From: Tetracladium setigerum
Lineage: Eukaryota; Ascomycota; Leotiomycetes; Helotiales
Length of the DNA: 64,000 nucleotides
Assembly (NCBI GenBank): GCA_031472005.1
Contig: PZJY01000009.1
Coordinates: 2,108,001 to 2,172,000 of the forward strand
Reading direction: 5' to 3'
The notes under the pieces were generated by a model. The model was not told the DNA's origin. It ran no database searches and worked only from the letters and a program-made list of their open reading frames with translations. How positions within the stretch are numbered: position 1 is the first letter of the stretch; every line of letters starts with the position of its first letter. A program made the translations under genes and the position numbers. This document shows positions 34,777-46,327 of this stretch, piece by piece.

Positions 34777-35809
34777 GATTGTAAAGGATTGTAAGGGATT
34801 GTTTTTGTTCGTTTCCGAGTACTTTCTTTGTTTGAGCTTCAGCTTCTGAGATCACAAGATAGTTGACGTGTGAGAGATAGAGGGGTCTACTTCCCACTTT
34901 ATAGACCAACAGAACTCTGACCATCTGCTCCCTCTTCCCAAGACTCCCTGGCGTCCCCCGATAGCGAATTGACGACGTGAACAAGGAAAGATACAGCGAA
35001 TCAACAGAACGAGATTGTGGAAAAGCAGGATGCCAAAACACCTTCATAGGCCGAGATGACGCATTAAACTTTCACTTCAAGCCTTCCGATCTTCATAGCT
35101 TTGCAGCCACCATGCGGGGAAATCTTGAGGGGAAGTTGGTTCACTCAAACCAATCAGGCCTTCGTAGTAAGACCTGAGGAAATAAATGGTAATGAGAACC
35201 TCGAATCTTTGAGAGCCCAGAACTGTGTCTGAAAGCGCTTCTCTGATCACTCGTCTCTCCGGCCTTCCCCGTCGTTGAGTTCTCGCGATTTATATCTGAT
35301 TTATGTATGTCCTTTCAGCCCACGTGGGGGATGGACATGATTACCATCAAGCAGATCCGTCAACACAGCTCAATCATGTCAGCTACCCTTCGACCTTCGG
35401 GGTTGCATATGAACCTCAAGGGTTCAGCGTTGGATCGACCCGTAGCAGGCTGGATAGAGATATCTCGATGGGATGTGAGAAGTTCGGTTCGCGGCGTGCT
35501 GTTGTGAACCAAGGAGAATCGTCGTCATTCATACCAGTCGTGAATGTTGGAGAGTTTTGGCTGGTAAGCAAGCAAGCAAATTGCAATACTACGTGAATGC
35601 CCAAACCTCGTTGAGATAGTTCTTGCTCGAGTGAAGGGAAGAGAAGAGAAGAGATGGTGGTGAATGAGTCGATATGATGGCGAGAAGCTCGACCATTTTT
35701 CTCCGGTGGCCGAGAAATGAGGTTGACAAAGCGTCACTGAAATCATCTCGCATTTGCCCCTCCATCATCCCACATTCCGTCCAACAAAACCCCCCAGAAC
35801 AACAACAAC
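34777..35809. other. Divergent intergenic region
   Basis: Carries the promoters of the RidA-family gene (-) and the RQC2/TAE2 gene (+). No supported gene lies inside; several open frames overlap one another without protein-like content. Confidence 0.5.
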
Positions 35810-38800
35810 ATGAAGCAAAGATTCTCATCTTTGGATGTAAAAGTATATTCTTCCACTCCCCAAAGATTTCAAAGTGCCTAAAAGTCCCAGGTCATTGCTC
35901 ATGAGCTCTCCAATGCCCTCGTCAGTCTCCGAATCGGAAATATCTACGACCTCTCGACCAAAATCTTCCTCATAAAGTTTGCGAAGCCAGATCGCAAAGA
36001 GCAAATCGTAATCGACTCTGGATTTCGATGCCATCTTACAGAATTCTCCCGGGCCACCGCCGCGGCGCCATCTCCCTTTGTTGCGCGATTACGAAAGGCT
36101 CTCAAGACGAGAAGAGTCACATCAGTTTCGCAGATTGGGACGGATCGCATAATTGAATTTCAGTTCAGTGATGGATTATACAGGCTATACTTGGAATTCT
36201 ATGCCGGCGGAAATATCATTCTTACAGATAAGGATCTAAATATCATTTCTTTGCTACGGATTGTGCCGCCTGGAGAGGGTCAGGAAGAGCAAAGGGTGGG
36301 ATTGGTATACTCACTGGACAACAGACAAAACTATGGAGGCATACCAGAACTCACAAAGGAGCGACTCCGGGAGGCTTTGCAAAAGGGTGCAGACAAGGAT
36401 GAAGACCCACAGGCTATTGCAAGGAAGGGTAAGAAGAAGGCGGGGGATTCCTTGAGGAAAGCTTTGGCAGTCTCGATTACCGAATTCCCTCCAATGTTGG
36501 TGGACCATGCTATGAGGGTCACGGAGTTTGATTCGACTCTTAAGCCTGCAGAGGTACTACAGAATGATGAGCTTATAGATCATCTTATGCGATCTTTACA
36601 GGAGTCCCAGAGGGTCATCAAAGAGATTACAAGCTCCGAGGTAACCAAGGGCTACATTATTGCCAAGAAGAAGGACAATTTCAATGATGATTCCGAGGAA
36701 GATTTCAGAAAAAAGGTTCTTTATGGTAATATTGCTCTTTTAATAGCTGTTAAACATTATAAATCTAACGATATTAGACGATTTCCATGCATTCAGACCG
36801 AGACAATTCGAGAATGACCCAACCTCTACGTTCCTGGAGTTCGATGGCTTCAATAAGACGGTGGATGAGTTCTTTTCTTCGATCGAGGGCCAGCGATTGA
36901 CATCTAAGCTTGAAGAAAGAGAAGTTAACGCCAAAAAGAAGCTAGAAACAGCTCGCCAGGATCAGCAGAAACGTCTCGGTGGACTTCAAGATGTGCAAGA
37001 ATTGAACGAGCGAAAGGCTAGTACGCTACAAGTCAACGCCGATCGAGTACAAGAGACCATGGACGCTGTCAATGGGCTCATAGCTCAGGGGAAAGACTGG
37101 GTTGAGATTGGACAGTTGATCGAGCTTGAGCAAAAGCGCAACAATCCCGTGGCAGCAATTATCAAACTTCCTTTGAAGTTGGAGGAAAATACAATCACCC
37201 TTTTACTAGATGAAGAAGACACTGCAGAGGATGATGACTCCGCATACGCGACCGAAAGTGAGGCCTCGGACAGCGAAGATGAAGCACCAAAGGCCAAGGA
37301 CAAGACCAAAAGTGTGGACAAAAGACTTACAATCGATATTGACTTGGCATTGTCACCGTGGGCCAATGCTAGAGAATATTTTGATCAGCGGAGATCTGCT
37401 GCTGATAAGGAACAAAAGACTTTGCAGTCATCGACGAAAGCTCTGAAAAGTCAGGAGGCCAAAATTGCTCAAGACCTGAAAAAAGGATTGAATAAAGAGA
37501 AAGCCGTTTTGAGGCCTGTTCGAAGACAGCTATGGGTCGAGAAGTTTATTTGGTTCATCAGTTCTGTAAGTTCAACCCTAACCATGGTCTTATTCGAGCT
37601 TCACTAACATCTGCAGGATGGATATCTTGTCCTTGCTGGCAAGGACGCTCAACAGAACGAAATTCTCTATAAATCATACCTGAAGAAAGGTGACATTTAT
37701 GTACACGCCGATTTACAGGGTGCTGCGACAGTAGTTATCCGCAACAATTCTAAAACTCCAGATGCACCGATCCCTCCATCAACCTTGCAACAAGCAGGAG
37801 TTCTTGCGGTTTCCTGTTCGACAGCGTGGGATTCAAAAGCTGGAATGAGCGCTTGGTGGGTCAACGCCGATCAAGTATCCAAGTCTGCCCCCACTGGCGA
37901 GTTTCTACCAACTGGAAGCTTCATGGTTCGGGGTAAGAAAAACTTCCTTCCGCCTGCGCCTCTGTTACTGGGATTCGGTGTTCTCTTCCAGATCAGCGAG
38001 GAAAGCAAAGCCAAGCATGTCAAGCATAGAGTTCAGGACGACGTCACGCAGACCACAACCGCAGCTGGGCCAGTTTTGGAAGTTACAGCAAAGGGAGATT
38101 CCAGTGATGTGGGTTCGGAGAGCGAGGAGGAAAGAAATGCCTCTGAAGATGATGAAGTCGAACCCGTGAAGACCAATCTTCTCCAAACAAATCCATCCAG
38201 TAAAGAAGAATTGGAGGACGCAACTCCACCTGTCCAAAAGTTGGAAGAGATGGAGATTGTCGCTGCCACACCACTTCCAACGGCAGAAGTAGCAATTCCA
38301 GAACAACAAGCAGATCCTGCGGAAGATTCTTCCGATTCAGAACTAGAATCCATCGCTCCAACCACAGGAACCCAAACACCATCAACAAAGAAAGGTCCCG
38401 CCCCAGCCAAACGCGGCAAAAAAGGAAAGGCCAAAAAGCTCGCACAAAAATACAAAGATCAAGACGAAGAAGACCGCGCCGCCATCCAGCAACTTCTCGG
38501 ATCCACCGCCGGCCAAAAGAAAGCCATAGAAGCCGCTGCCGCCAAACAAGCTCGCGAAGCAGAAGCCGCTTTCCAAAAAGAAAGAAGAAGAGCACAACAT
38601 CAACGCACACAACAAGAGACAGCCGAACACGAAGCCATTCGCCAAGCCATGCTCGAATCCGGCGAGACCGCCGAAGAAGAAGCTAACCAACTCTTGTTAC
38701 TCGACGCTCTAGTCGGTCTGCCCCTCCGCGGCGATGAAATCCTCGAGGCTATCCCGGTTTGTGCTCCGTACGCGGCTATGGGACAGTATAAGTATAAGGT

Positions 38801-39071
38801 TAAACTGCAACCGGGCACCGTCAAAAAAGGCAAAGCTGTCAAGGAGATTTTGCATAAGTGGGTCGGTGATATGACGATTAAGGGGAAGGTTGATGGATCG
38901 AGCGCTGATCCCGAGAGGATGTGGCCGAGGGAGGTGGAGCTGTTGAAGGGTTGGAAGGTTGAGGAGGTTACGAATACTGTGCCGGTTAGTAGGGTGAGGG
39001 TTATGGTTTCTGGGGGGCGATGGGGTCGGTGGCGGCGGAGAAGGGGAAGGCTGGTGGTGGGGGAAGAATAA
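35810..39071 (+). CDS. Ribosome quality control complex subunit Rqc2/Tae2 (NEMF homologue)
   Basis: Four exons: 35810-35842, 35891-36725, 36778-37565 and 37617-39071, 1036 residues as read. The NFACT-N region begins MKQRFSSLDVKVIAHEL, NIYDLSTKIFLIKF. A central coiled coil includes ERKASTLQVNADRVQETMDAV. The NFACT-R (DUF814) region has KFIWFISSDGYLVLAGKDAQQNE, DIYVHADLQGAATVVIRN and PPSTLQQAGVLAVSCSTAWDSK. The C-terminus holds QYKYKVKLQPGTVKKGKA and WPREVELLKG. Rqc2/NEMF binds stalled 60S subunits with nascent chain, recruits the Listerin ligase and adds CAT tails. The last 20 residues (RWGRWRRRRG) look frame-shifted: one extra base in the G run 39012-39017 gives SGGAMGSVAAEKGKAGGG, closer to the Gly/Lys-rich family tail. 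Confidence 0.93.
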
Positions 39072-39448
39072 GGGGGGAAGAGGGGGAAAGGGGGAAGAGT
39101 AGATAGGTAGAGAGAGGGAGTTATGAAATAGATTATTTTCAGACCATCTGCTTAGTGCAAACACCTAATCAGAGCATTAACGGAATCTCACGTCGTATTT
39201 GCTTCATTCTTTCCAATAAAGATTTCTAGCGAGCAACCCCTGCTAACTTTGTTTTATTATCAGGTAGATACGCTAGCGACCTATTTGTCGTTAAAACCGC
39301 CGCGTCACGTGACATACTTCAACTAATATGTACCTCCTCACCTTCCCCCAAAACTTTTGACTTATCACACAAACCTTCCTCCTCGATCAACAGCCCACGA
39401 GCCCACGTCAAAATCTCTTTTACTTTTAAAATTCACGGCCATTCGCCA
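39072..39448. other. Intergenic with CACGTG element
   Basis: Short gap between RQC2 and the decayed peptidase. It has a tcacgtga palindrome at about 39304-39311. No gene is seen. Confidence 0.5.
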
Positions 39449-41876
39449 TGAAGCCCCCTCATATCACTCAGATGACCATATTGGGGTCTTTCCAGAGCCT
39501 CACGAAAGACGAGAAGCTTTATGCTGATCACCTCAGCCGGTAATGTCACCTGGATTCTGCATAACTATCTGACATAAATTGACTGATCGAAATCTAGTGC
39601 AGCATGGGCAGGCACGAATATCATCCTCAGCCAAGTGTCTCCTGAAGCCCAATTGATATTTGCACTCATCGTCGAGCTGCACAAGGCCTGTGCAGGAAAT
39701 TGGCCTCTACTGCTTGGCCAAGCTTCTGTGAAAGTCATCCCATTCACAGAAGCCAAGGAAGCCTACAACAATTTATTTCGTACGCTGCGACGTTTTTGGG
39801 CAACATCGGCAACTACTATGCAAGTTAAACCCAGATGGTTTATTCAATATCGAGAACGACCCATGCTGACACATGTATAGGGCGAAGGTGATCAGAAGTT
39901 TGTGCCCGACATATCCATTGCTTTCCTAACTGCATTATGTAACTTGTCTGAGATTGCGACTGATCTTTGCAAATCTTGTGGGGCGGCCCTCCTCTCACCA
40001 ACCCTCCTCATCTTGGTTATCCGAGTAAAGTCGCTCAAAGTGCCTACTGCCCGGATGATTTTCCTATCACAGAAGCTAAGATCGAGGCTGTTTCCCCTTT
40101 TCTGGTTGAAGCCGGAATAAGGCCTCGAAATAGTCAGCTAGCGAAGTATCATGATGCTGCATATTTTTGAAATATTGCAAGTGTCGACGGAACAATCTCA
40201 CGAGAAAAAATTGTTAGGGCTTCTTGGATCAGGAGAAAATTGAGAGCCAGTCTGGGCGATCATGCGACTGAACTTGACAAAATATGCTTCCATCTCTCTC
40301 TTGCGAAAGATGCAACTGAAAATCGTCTTCAGAAGGAATATTTGTACTACTACATTCAATTTTTCGGGACTGGCGATGCAAATCTCTTTGACAACTCCCA
40401 ATGAGTCTGGATGAAGGATAAGCAACCTCGGATTGAAACGTTTTTCGGGGTTCACTACATATACCGCGACGCTGCAGGAGCACGAACCGAATTCCAGGGC
40501 CTCGTTGCTTTGTTAGATGCCGAGTGCTCTAAAGAGCTTAACCAACTACAGAAGGATGCACAATCATATATTTCCACTCTTCCTTGGGGCCAAAATGTAA
40601 CAGACGGTAGTGCAAATGGCCCTTTCGAGATGTTAGAATTTCAAGCGCCAGACTTCAACGCAGTTTATGGTGAGTCAGCATCACAATATTTTAACCCAAA
40701 TCTTGACTGCTAATTCCACCGTCTAGCTCTACCTTACTGTTGCACAAACCTCTTTCTTAGAACAAGCATGCCTGCAGTAAGTCGCTTGGAGATCTCGGAT
40801 TGACAGTGCTAATACCTCTAGTTCTGTGAGAATTGGAACGACTACGCGTGGAAAAATATGATGGCGAAGAACCGTGACCAGTCATTGGGCGTCGATGAAT
40901 TGTCATAGGGTGAGCCAGCCTATTTCTTTGAAGATAACGACACAGAGACATACCTAACACACATCGGCCAATCAGTTACTTTCAATGTAGCACTGCACGA
41001 AGTCTTCGGCCATGGAACGGGAAAGCTGCTGTCTAAAGTCGGCCCAAATGAATACCACTTTGATATTACGTCACCTCCTCTCAACCTTCTTACTGAGAAG
41101 CCAATTAGTTCATGGTACAAATTTGGTGAAAGAACAAGTTCTGTTTTCGGGGACATGGACATAAGTATTGAAGAATGTCGGGCAGAATGCATTGCCGCCT
41201 TTCTCACTCATGATACACGAATTCTCTCTTCTCTTGGGTATACCGAAGACAGTACGATTTCTTCTAACGATTGTAAGTCTCCAATAAAACAAAGTGAAAA
41301 GGTCAAAGACAGAGAGTCAAGAGTTTACTTACAAATATATCTTAGTAATTTACAATCTCTACTTGTCATTTGGACAACTTGGCATCACCGCTCTTGATAG
41401 TCACCAGCCTGCAGACGAGGTAAGCATCTTACATTTGGACTTAGCTCTTGTCTAAAATTTTACAGAAGAGGACACAAGCCCACGATCGGGCTCGTTTCGG
41501 CATCATGCGGCTTCTTCTCGCCAGCAAAGTTATGTCAAAGACATAGCACGACCCGGAAACCGTAAAAATCAGTATCGACCGCTCAAAAATTGCTACAGAC
41601 GCCAAGGCAGAAATTTCAGATTTAATGACGAAATAGCATATCAATAGATACACTACTAATGGAGCTACCGCGCAGAAGCTATACAAAGAACTAACTGAAG
41701 TTGACGGGGAGTGGTTAAAAGTCAGAGAGATTGTTGTCAAGAAGGTAAACGAAGAGCCGCCGAGAATCTTTGTGCAAGGTAACACGGTGGAAGAGAATGG
41801 TGAGATAATTGTTAAGGAATACGATGTCACGCCTGAGGGGTTATACAGAGCTGGGTTGAAAGGGCGACATAGTTAG
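39449..41876 (+). pseudogene. Decayed dipeptidyl peptidase III (peptidase family M49)
   Basis: Clear M49 homology in pieces: AAWAGTNIILSQVSPEAQLIF, YAATFLGNIGNYY, DQKFVPD, LGYPSKVAQSAYCPDDFPIT, KDKQPRIETFFGV then YRDAAGARTEFQGLVALLDAE, the zinc motif HEVFGHG (40996-41016), the second metal motif EECRAEC (about 41169-41189), and LSFGQLGITALDSHQPADE. The family motif is HExxGH plus EECRAE, so both are retained. The frame is broken many times: shifts near 39780 and 39990 that are not in homopolymers, and in-frame stops at 40402 (TGA), 40906, 41544 and 41634 (TAG). The intact enzyme cleaves dipeptides from short peptides in the cytosol. The retained active site beside decay elsewhere suggests fairly recent inactivation. 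Family members are about 700 residues; the span here fits a complete former gene. Confidence 0.85.
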
Positions 41877-42118
41877 AGAGAGGAACCTGTGCGGCAGAGA
41901 ACTTTTGACAGTAGATCTCCTGTCAGAAAGCAATTTATTTGCTGCTAAGAATACGAATCCACGGCTAAGCACGTAAACTGTCTACATATCTCACGAAAAA
42001 TGGATGACTCGTGCGGTGAAATTATATTTTGGACTATTTGCCTGCTAATTTTCAGTTTGTATCACATCTCTTCAATTTCTGATTGCCATTCGAAAAGAAA
42101 ATGGCGTGCTGGGCAACC

Positions 42119-43301
42119 CTACAAATTGGGAAGCTTCATAACACTCATAGTGACCCAGTTATTCCCTCCCAAATAACCAGCACTCATGATCAACAGATGT
42201 GTCGGGTCATCCATGATTCTCAAATGCCTCGCATACGCTCCAGACTGTGGTGTTTTGTATTGAACCCACGAACTCGGATCTCCCAACTTCGTATTCACAA
42301 AGACCTCAGTATGACTATTCGCGCTGACAACAAGAGTACCATTCACGCCTCCAGCCGGACTCCATACAATATAAGGCGAGGAGTGCGGAACCACCGTTCC
42401 AGCCTGCAAAATTTGCCCAGGTGCGGAATCAAACGTGAGCGGACTATTGCTGATTCGATAATAGATCGGGAAACTGTATCCGCTAGGATTGGCTCCCCAC
42501 CGTACTCATAAGTCATGATCCATTTCCCATTTGGCAAAGCTGCCACGGTTGTCATACCTGGCCGCTGGCTGTAATCCGAATATGCAACATCGTTGACAAC
42601 GGGTCCCCAATTCACGCCGTTGGAGGAAACTTGATGAACGAGCTTTTGGCCGTGAGCGGGATCGCGCTGGTCGGAATAGTAACAGATAAGTTGGCCTTTG
42701 TAGACCATCATGAAAGGTTCCCAAATTGGAGTTTCGCCGTTGTTGGGAATGGCTCTACCACCTAGTGCCACGCTGGAGACAAACTTCCAGGTGATGCCGC
42801 CATCTCGAGATGCGTAGACGTCGATTTTGGTTTGGCTGAGGTCGGTGGGGATGGAGTTGCCGGTGGCGAGGACGGTTCCCTTTGGGAGGTTTCCAATTGC
42901 TACTGGGAGGACGTAGAGGTCGGGTTGATAGCGCATGCCCCAGTTGTTCTTTTGGTCGGTGACGTTGGAGATGTGGTTCCATGTTACGCCTTTGTCTGTG
43001 CTTTTATAGATAGGAAAGTAAACCAATGGTGGTTCCGGGGAGTAGTTTTCCCTTTTAACATATATTAGTTTGTGCTTCAGGTAGTGAGTTTTGGACTCGG
43101 AGAAAATTACCAAGTGGCTAAAAGACTCCCATCTGCGAGCTGCGCTGTGCGGCCGTATAACGTTTTGGGGGTGTTGTAATTGCTAGGTGGCACATAGATC
43201 TCTTTGAAAGTGAAGATCGGGTCGGCAGAACTGGTTTGTGCAAGAATTGGCTGTGTCCAGGAAATCCATGCTCCAAGAGCAAGAATACTTTTGAGATGCA
43301 T
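42119..43301 (-). CDS. Secreted GH93-like exo-arabinanase (BNR/Asp-box propeller); one apparent frameshift
   Basis: Exons 43301-43111 and 43051-42119 with intron 43052-43110. One extra base in the C run 42495-42498 joins the frames; the exons then sum to 374 residues. A signal peptide (MHLKSILALGAWISWTQPILAQ) precedes the propeller. Features include YGRTAQLADGSLLATWENYSPEPP, Asp-box-like repeats (KSTDKGVTWNHIS, ASRDGGITWKFVS), NNGETPIWEPFMM, LICYYSDQRDPAHGQKLVHQ, RPGMTTVAALPNGKWIMTYEYGG, and after the repair FPIYYRIS and SSPYIVWSPAGG. This matches the sialidase-fold GH93 group, which releases arabinobiose from the non-reducing ends of alpha-1,5-arabinan. Assignment to GH93 is from remembered pattern; a generic BNR hydrolase is the fallback. 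Its divergent neighbour is a GH43 arabinofuranosidase, which supports arabinan as substrate. Confidence 0.8.
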
Positions 43302-44630
43302 ATTGACGATATGAGAAGTGGAGTCAAAGTTTCGAGGATCTTGGCTCTGAATTCTATCGAGTTCACAGTCGAGGAGAGCTTCTCGACGAAAAGACTTTCA
43401 CTGCAGTTATATATACCAAATTGATAGACCCACAAATCACAATGACTTGCTTGGAAGAATTGACCTTAAATAAATCATCTTCCCTTGCTTGAGTAACGCA
43501 AGCATGAACTGTACTGGAACTCGGCTGCATTATTCCATCGGCTGACCTGACATTCTCCTCCCACTTCCCAATATTTCAGCATTATCCCCAAATTTGGCAA
43601 GCGCAACGATGACCCTCTATTACTCCAATATCAATTAAGCAAAAATTAGCTCTTCCTGATTCGTGCGCATGGAAATATCGTGGGCCCTAGACGTCACAGG
43701 CTTAATCAATATGATTGAGTTCATCCCCTGTTCGTGTTCGTACATACCTCGGCAAGTACCGTCGCTCTTTGCCCTTTCTGGACCAAACCAGCACATCTCA
43801 TTTTTATTTTGAAGGATTTTGGAAACAGAGAAGCGATGGAGATACAGATATCTTTAGCCTACCTTGCAGTCTTACGGACTCTATTTAATGTTAGGGGATG
43901 AGTGATCTTGCGGAAGTTAGTATACGTTGGAAATAAACCCTTCCTCAGACGCGAAATCTTACATTTCAGAGGAAAGTCGAACCAATTTTTTGTTTTCAAT
44001 ATCATTCCACACTTGCACTTATATCAATCGTATTTATTAATTAGAAAATAACATACAATTCTCCGTGGCGCCATCAAGACATAGAAATGCCGGGGACACT
44101 TCCAAATCTGCCGGCAACCTTAGTCCGGTAGATGCCATACGAGAGCTTATCTCTTCATTTCCGATGCTGATTGGCGCGCCTAGTGTTGTAGAATGGCTCC
44201 TCGGATGAAAGTAAACAAACAATACATCCTGGAAGAGAAGGGGATGTAGACAAGGCGGGATCTGCAGCTCAAGACGGTGAGATGCGGTTGAATTGCGGGG
44301 TTTAAATGCGGGGAAAACAAAAGGTCTTTCAGAATCTCAAGATCGTCGAAGTCTCTCAATTAATACAGTAAGCGCCCCAGTCAGTGATCTATGTTGAACA
44401 AGGAGTTATGAGTCTTCCTCGCTGGAGAATAGAGACTTTGCAAGCACAGCTCCATTTTTTTTTCTCCACAATGTCTTTACGTGCGTCCTGGAGTCACGGA
44501 TTATAATGCTTTCAACAATATATGTTAAGTATACGAATTCACTTATAAAGGACACTCAGTTACCTTCTCATGTGGTAAAAATCATCTTTTTGAACTCTCC
44601 TCCGCTTATTTCCTAGATTATCCTTTGAGT
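43302..44630. promoter_or_regulatory. Divergent promoter region of GH93-like and GH43 genes
   Basis: 1.33 kb between two outward-facing start codons, no gene inside. A TTTAGCC at 43853-43859 (GGCTAAA on the other strand) matches the core bound by XlnR/Xyr1-type activators of hemicellulase genes in other ascomycetes. A single short match could be chance. Confidence 0.4.
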
Positions 44631-45898
44631 ATGTTGTTAATAAATTCCTTTCTGCTTGTTGCTGCAAGTCTTACAACACTCACAAATGCTTCCACTTTCT
44701 CAAACCCCATTCGCAAACCTGGCCCCGATCCCTCTCTAGTCTTCGCGGATGGCAACTATCACTTGACGTACACATCCTACAACCGCATCACACTCGCCTA
44801 CTCACCCACCCTGGCTGGCCTCCTCACTAGCACTCCTAAAACAATATGGACAGACTCCAACAGCACCCGCAACGCCAACATGTGGGCACCAGAAATTCAT
44901 CACATCGATAACACATGGTACATATTCTACTCCTCATGCGACTCCACGCTTCCCTGCTGCGATAGCTGTCAAACCCGCGTCCTGCGAGGTTGTAACGGAC
45001 CCAATCCGTATGATTGCACATACCAGTTTCTGGCAACGCTTGTGCCGCCGATTGGAGCTCAAGGAGGACTGAGAAAGGATTTTGCGTTTAGTATTGATGG
45101 GACGTATCTCGAGATTCCTGGGGTGGGGAGGTATCATGTGTTGAGTGCGCTTGATGGCGATAATTTGCAGGCGATTATGATTACGGAGCTGGATACGAAG
45201 GCGTGGAAGGTGAAGGGCTGGAATGTGATCTCTTCGCCTGATCAAGCGTGGGAGATGAACACGACGAATTCTGGTTCTCCTAATTCCATCGTTGCTGTGA
45301 ATGAGGGACCGCATGTAAGTTTGTGATTATCCTTTGCTGAGTATCAGTATACACGTCAGCACAACAAATTGGATTGAAGGATGCAGAAATTTTGCTTTGA
45401 CCGTTTATCCCCACATACTGACTTTGCCGTTTTCATAGCCACTATATCATGGCTCCGATATCTGGCTTTCATACTCCGGGTCCTATTGCGGCACCCCCAA
45501 CTACGCTCTAGGCCTACTTCACTGGAACGGCGGAAACCCTCTTCTCAAAACCTCATGGGACAAATCCGGTCCAGTCCTTTCGCAAGCCAATGGGAACTAC
45601 GGAACAGGTCATAACGCTTTCTTTAACTCTCCCGACGGCAAGCAGATCTGGGTATGTTTTCATTTCCCTCTCTTAATTTCGAGACAACAAAACGGAAGAT
45701 CACTTCTTGGTTGTGAGGCTAATTCTCATTCTCATTCTGTAGAACATTTTTCACGCTACGGCGAATGCTGGTGGTTCTTGTGGTTCGGATCGGTATACGA
45801 TGGCGCAGTTGGTGAGGTTTGATGGGAGAAATTTGCCGTCCTTTGACCAGCCAGCGCCGCTGGGCGCTGTACTTATAGCACCAAGTGGAGAGCTGTAG
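44631..45898 (+). CDS. Secreted GH43 alpha-L-arabinofuranosidase/exo-arabinanase
   Basis: Exons 44631-45314, 45439-45651 and 45743-45898; introns 45315-45438 and 45652-45742. The product is 350 residues from the ATG at 44631. Signal peptide MLLINSFLLVAASLTTLTNA. The five-bladed GH43 landmarks are present: general-base Asp in KPGPDPSLVFADGNYHLTY, NMWAPEIHHIDNTWYIFYSS, DFAFSIDGTYLE, and the acid Glu in VAVNEGPHPLYHG with DIWLSYSGSYC. Then come LGLLHWNGG and GTGHNAFFNSPDGKQIWNIFHA. The order resembles exo-alpha-1,5-L-arabinofuranosidases of the GH43 subfamily 26 type. It should release arabinose from arabinan or arabino-oligosaccharides outside the cell, complementing the divergent GH93-like enzyme. 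Cysteine pairs (CCDSCQTR, GCNGPNPYDC) fit an extracellular protein. No disabling change is seen. Confidence 0.88.
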
Positions 45899-46327
45899 AC
45901 TATGAGTATGATGGCTTGAATTGACAAGAGAATATTAGTATAATTTTTTCAAGAGATTATTTCCATATCTTCAAAGTGAAGAAAGAAATCATATGATGAG
46001 GGGAGGATGAACCGGCCGTTCCGAGGACAACATCTCGCTTAACTTCCTTTCCCACCTGCCCTGGGCACTGAGAAGGAGGAAATCGTATATCCAGAGATGT
46101 CGAAATTTACCATAGACCTGACTTTGTTGTTGATGTAGTAGCCAATGCCCTTTTATAGCTCTCTCTAGTACCTGTTTCTCAGGACTCGTGTTTTCTGCGA
46201 GGACTACTATAGCTATCGCTATCGGCTACAGACTAGTACAAAGCACTGTCTCTAAAAACTTTGCCCTCTTGGGTATTTGGGTATTAGTTCATATTGCCCT
46301 CTTTTTAGTAGTAAAGTTCCTTAAGTT
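45899..46327. other. Intergenic, convergent 3' ends
   Basis: The 3' flanks of the GH43 gene and the thioesterase-like gene. No gene or repeat is seen. Confidence 0.5.

Noticed and set aside
40402..40404. TGA in the peptidase as selenocysteine
   Set aside because: Ascomycetes are not known to use selenocysteine, the position is not an active-site Cys, and other stops and shifts follow.
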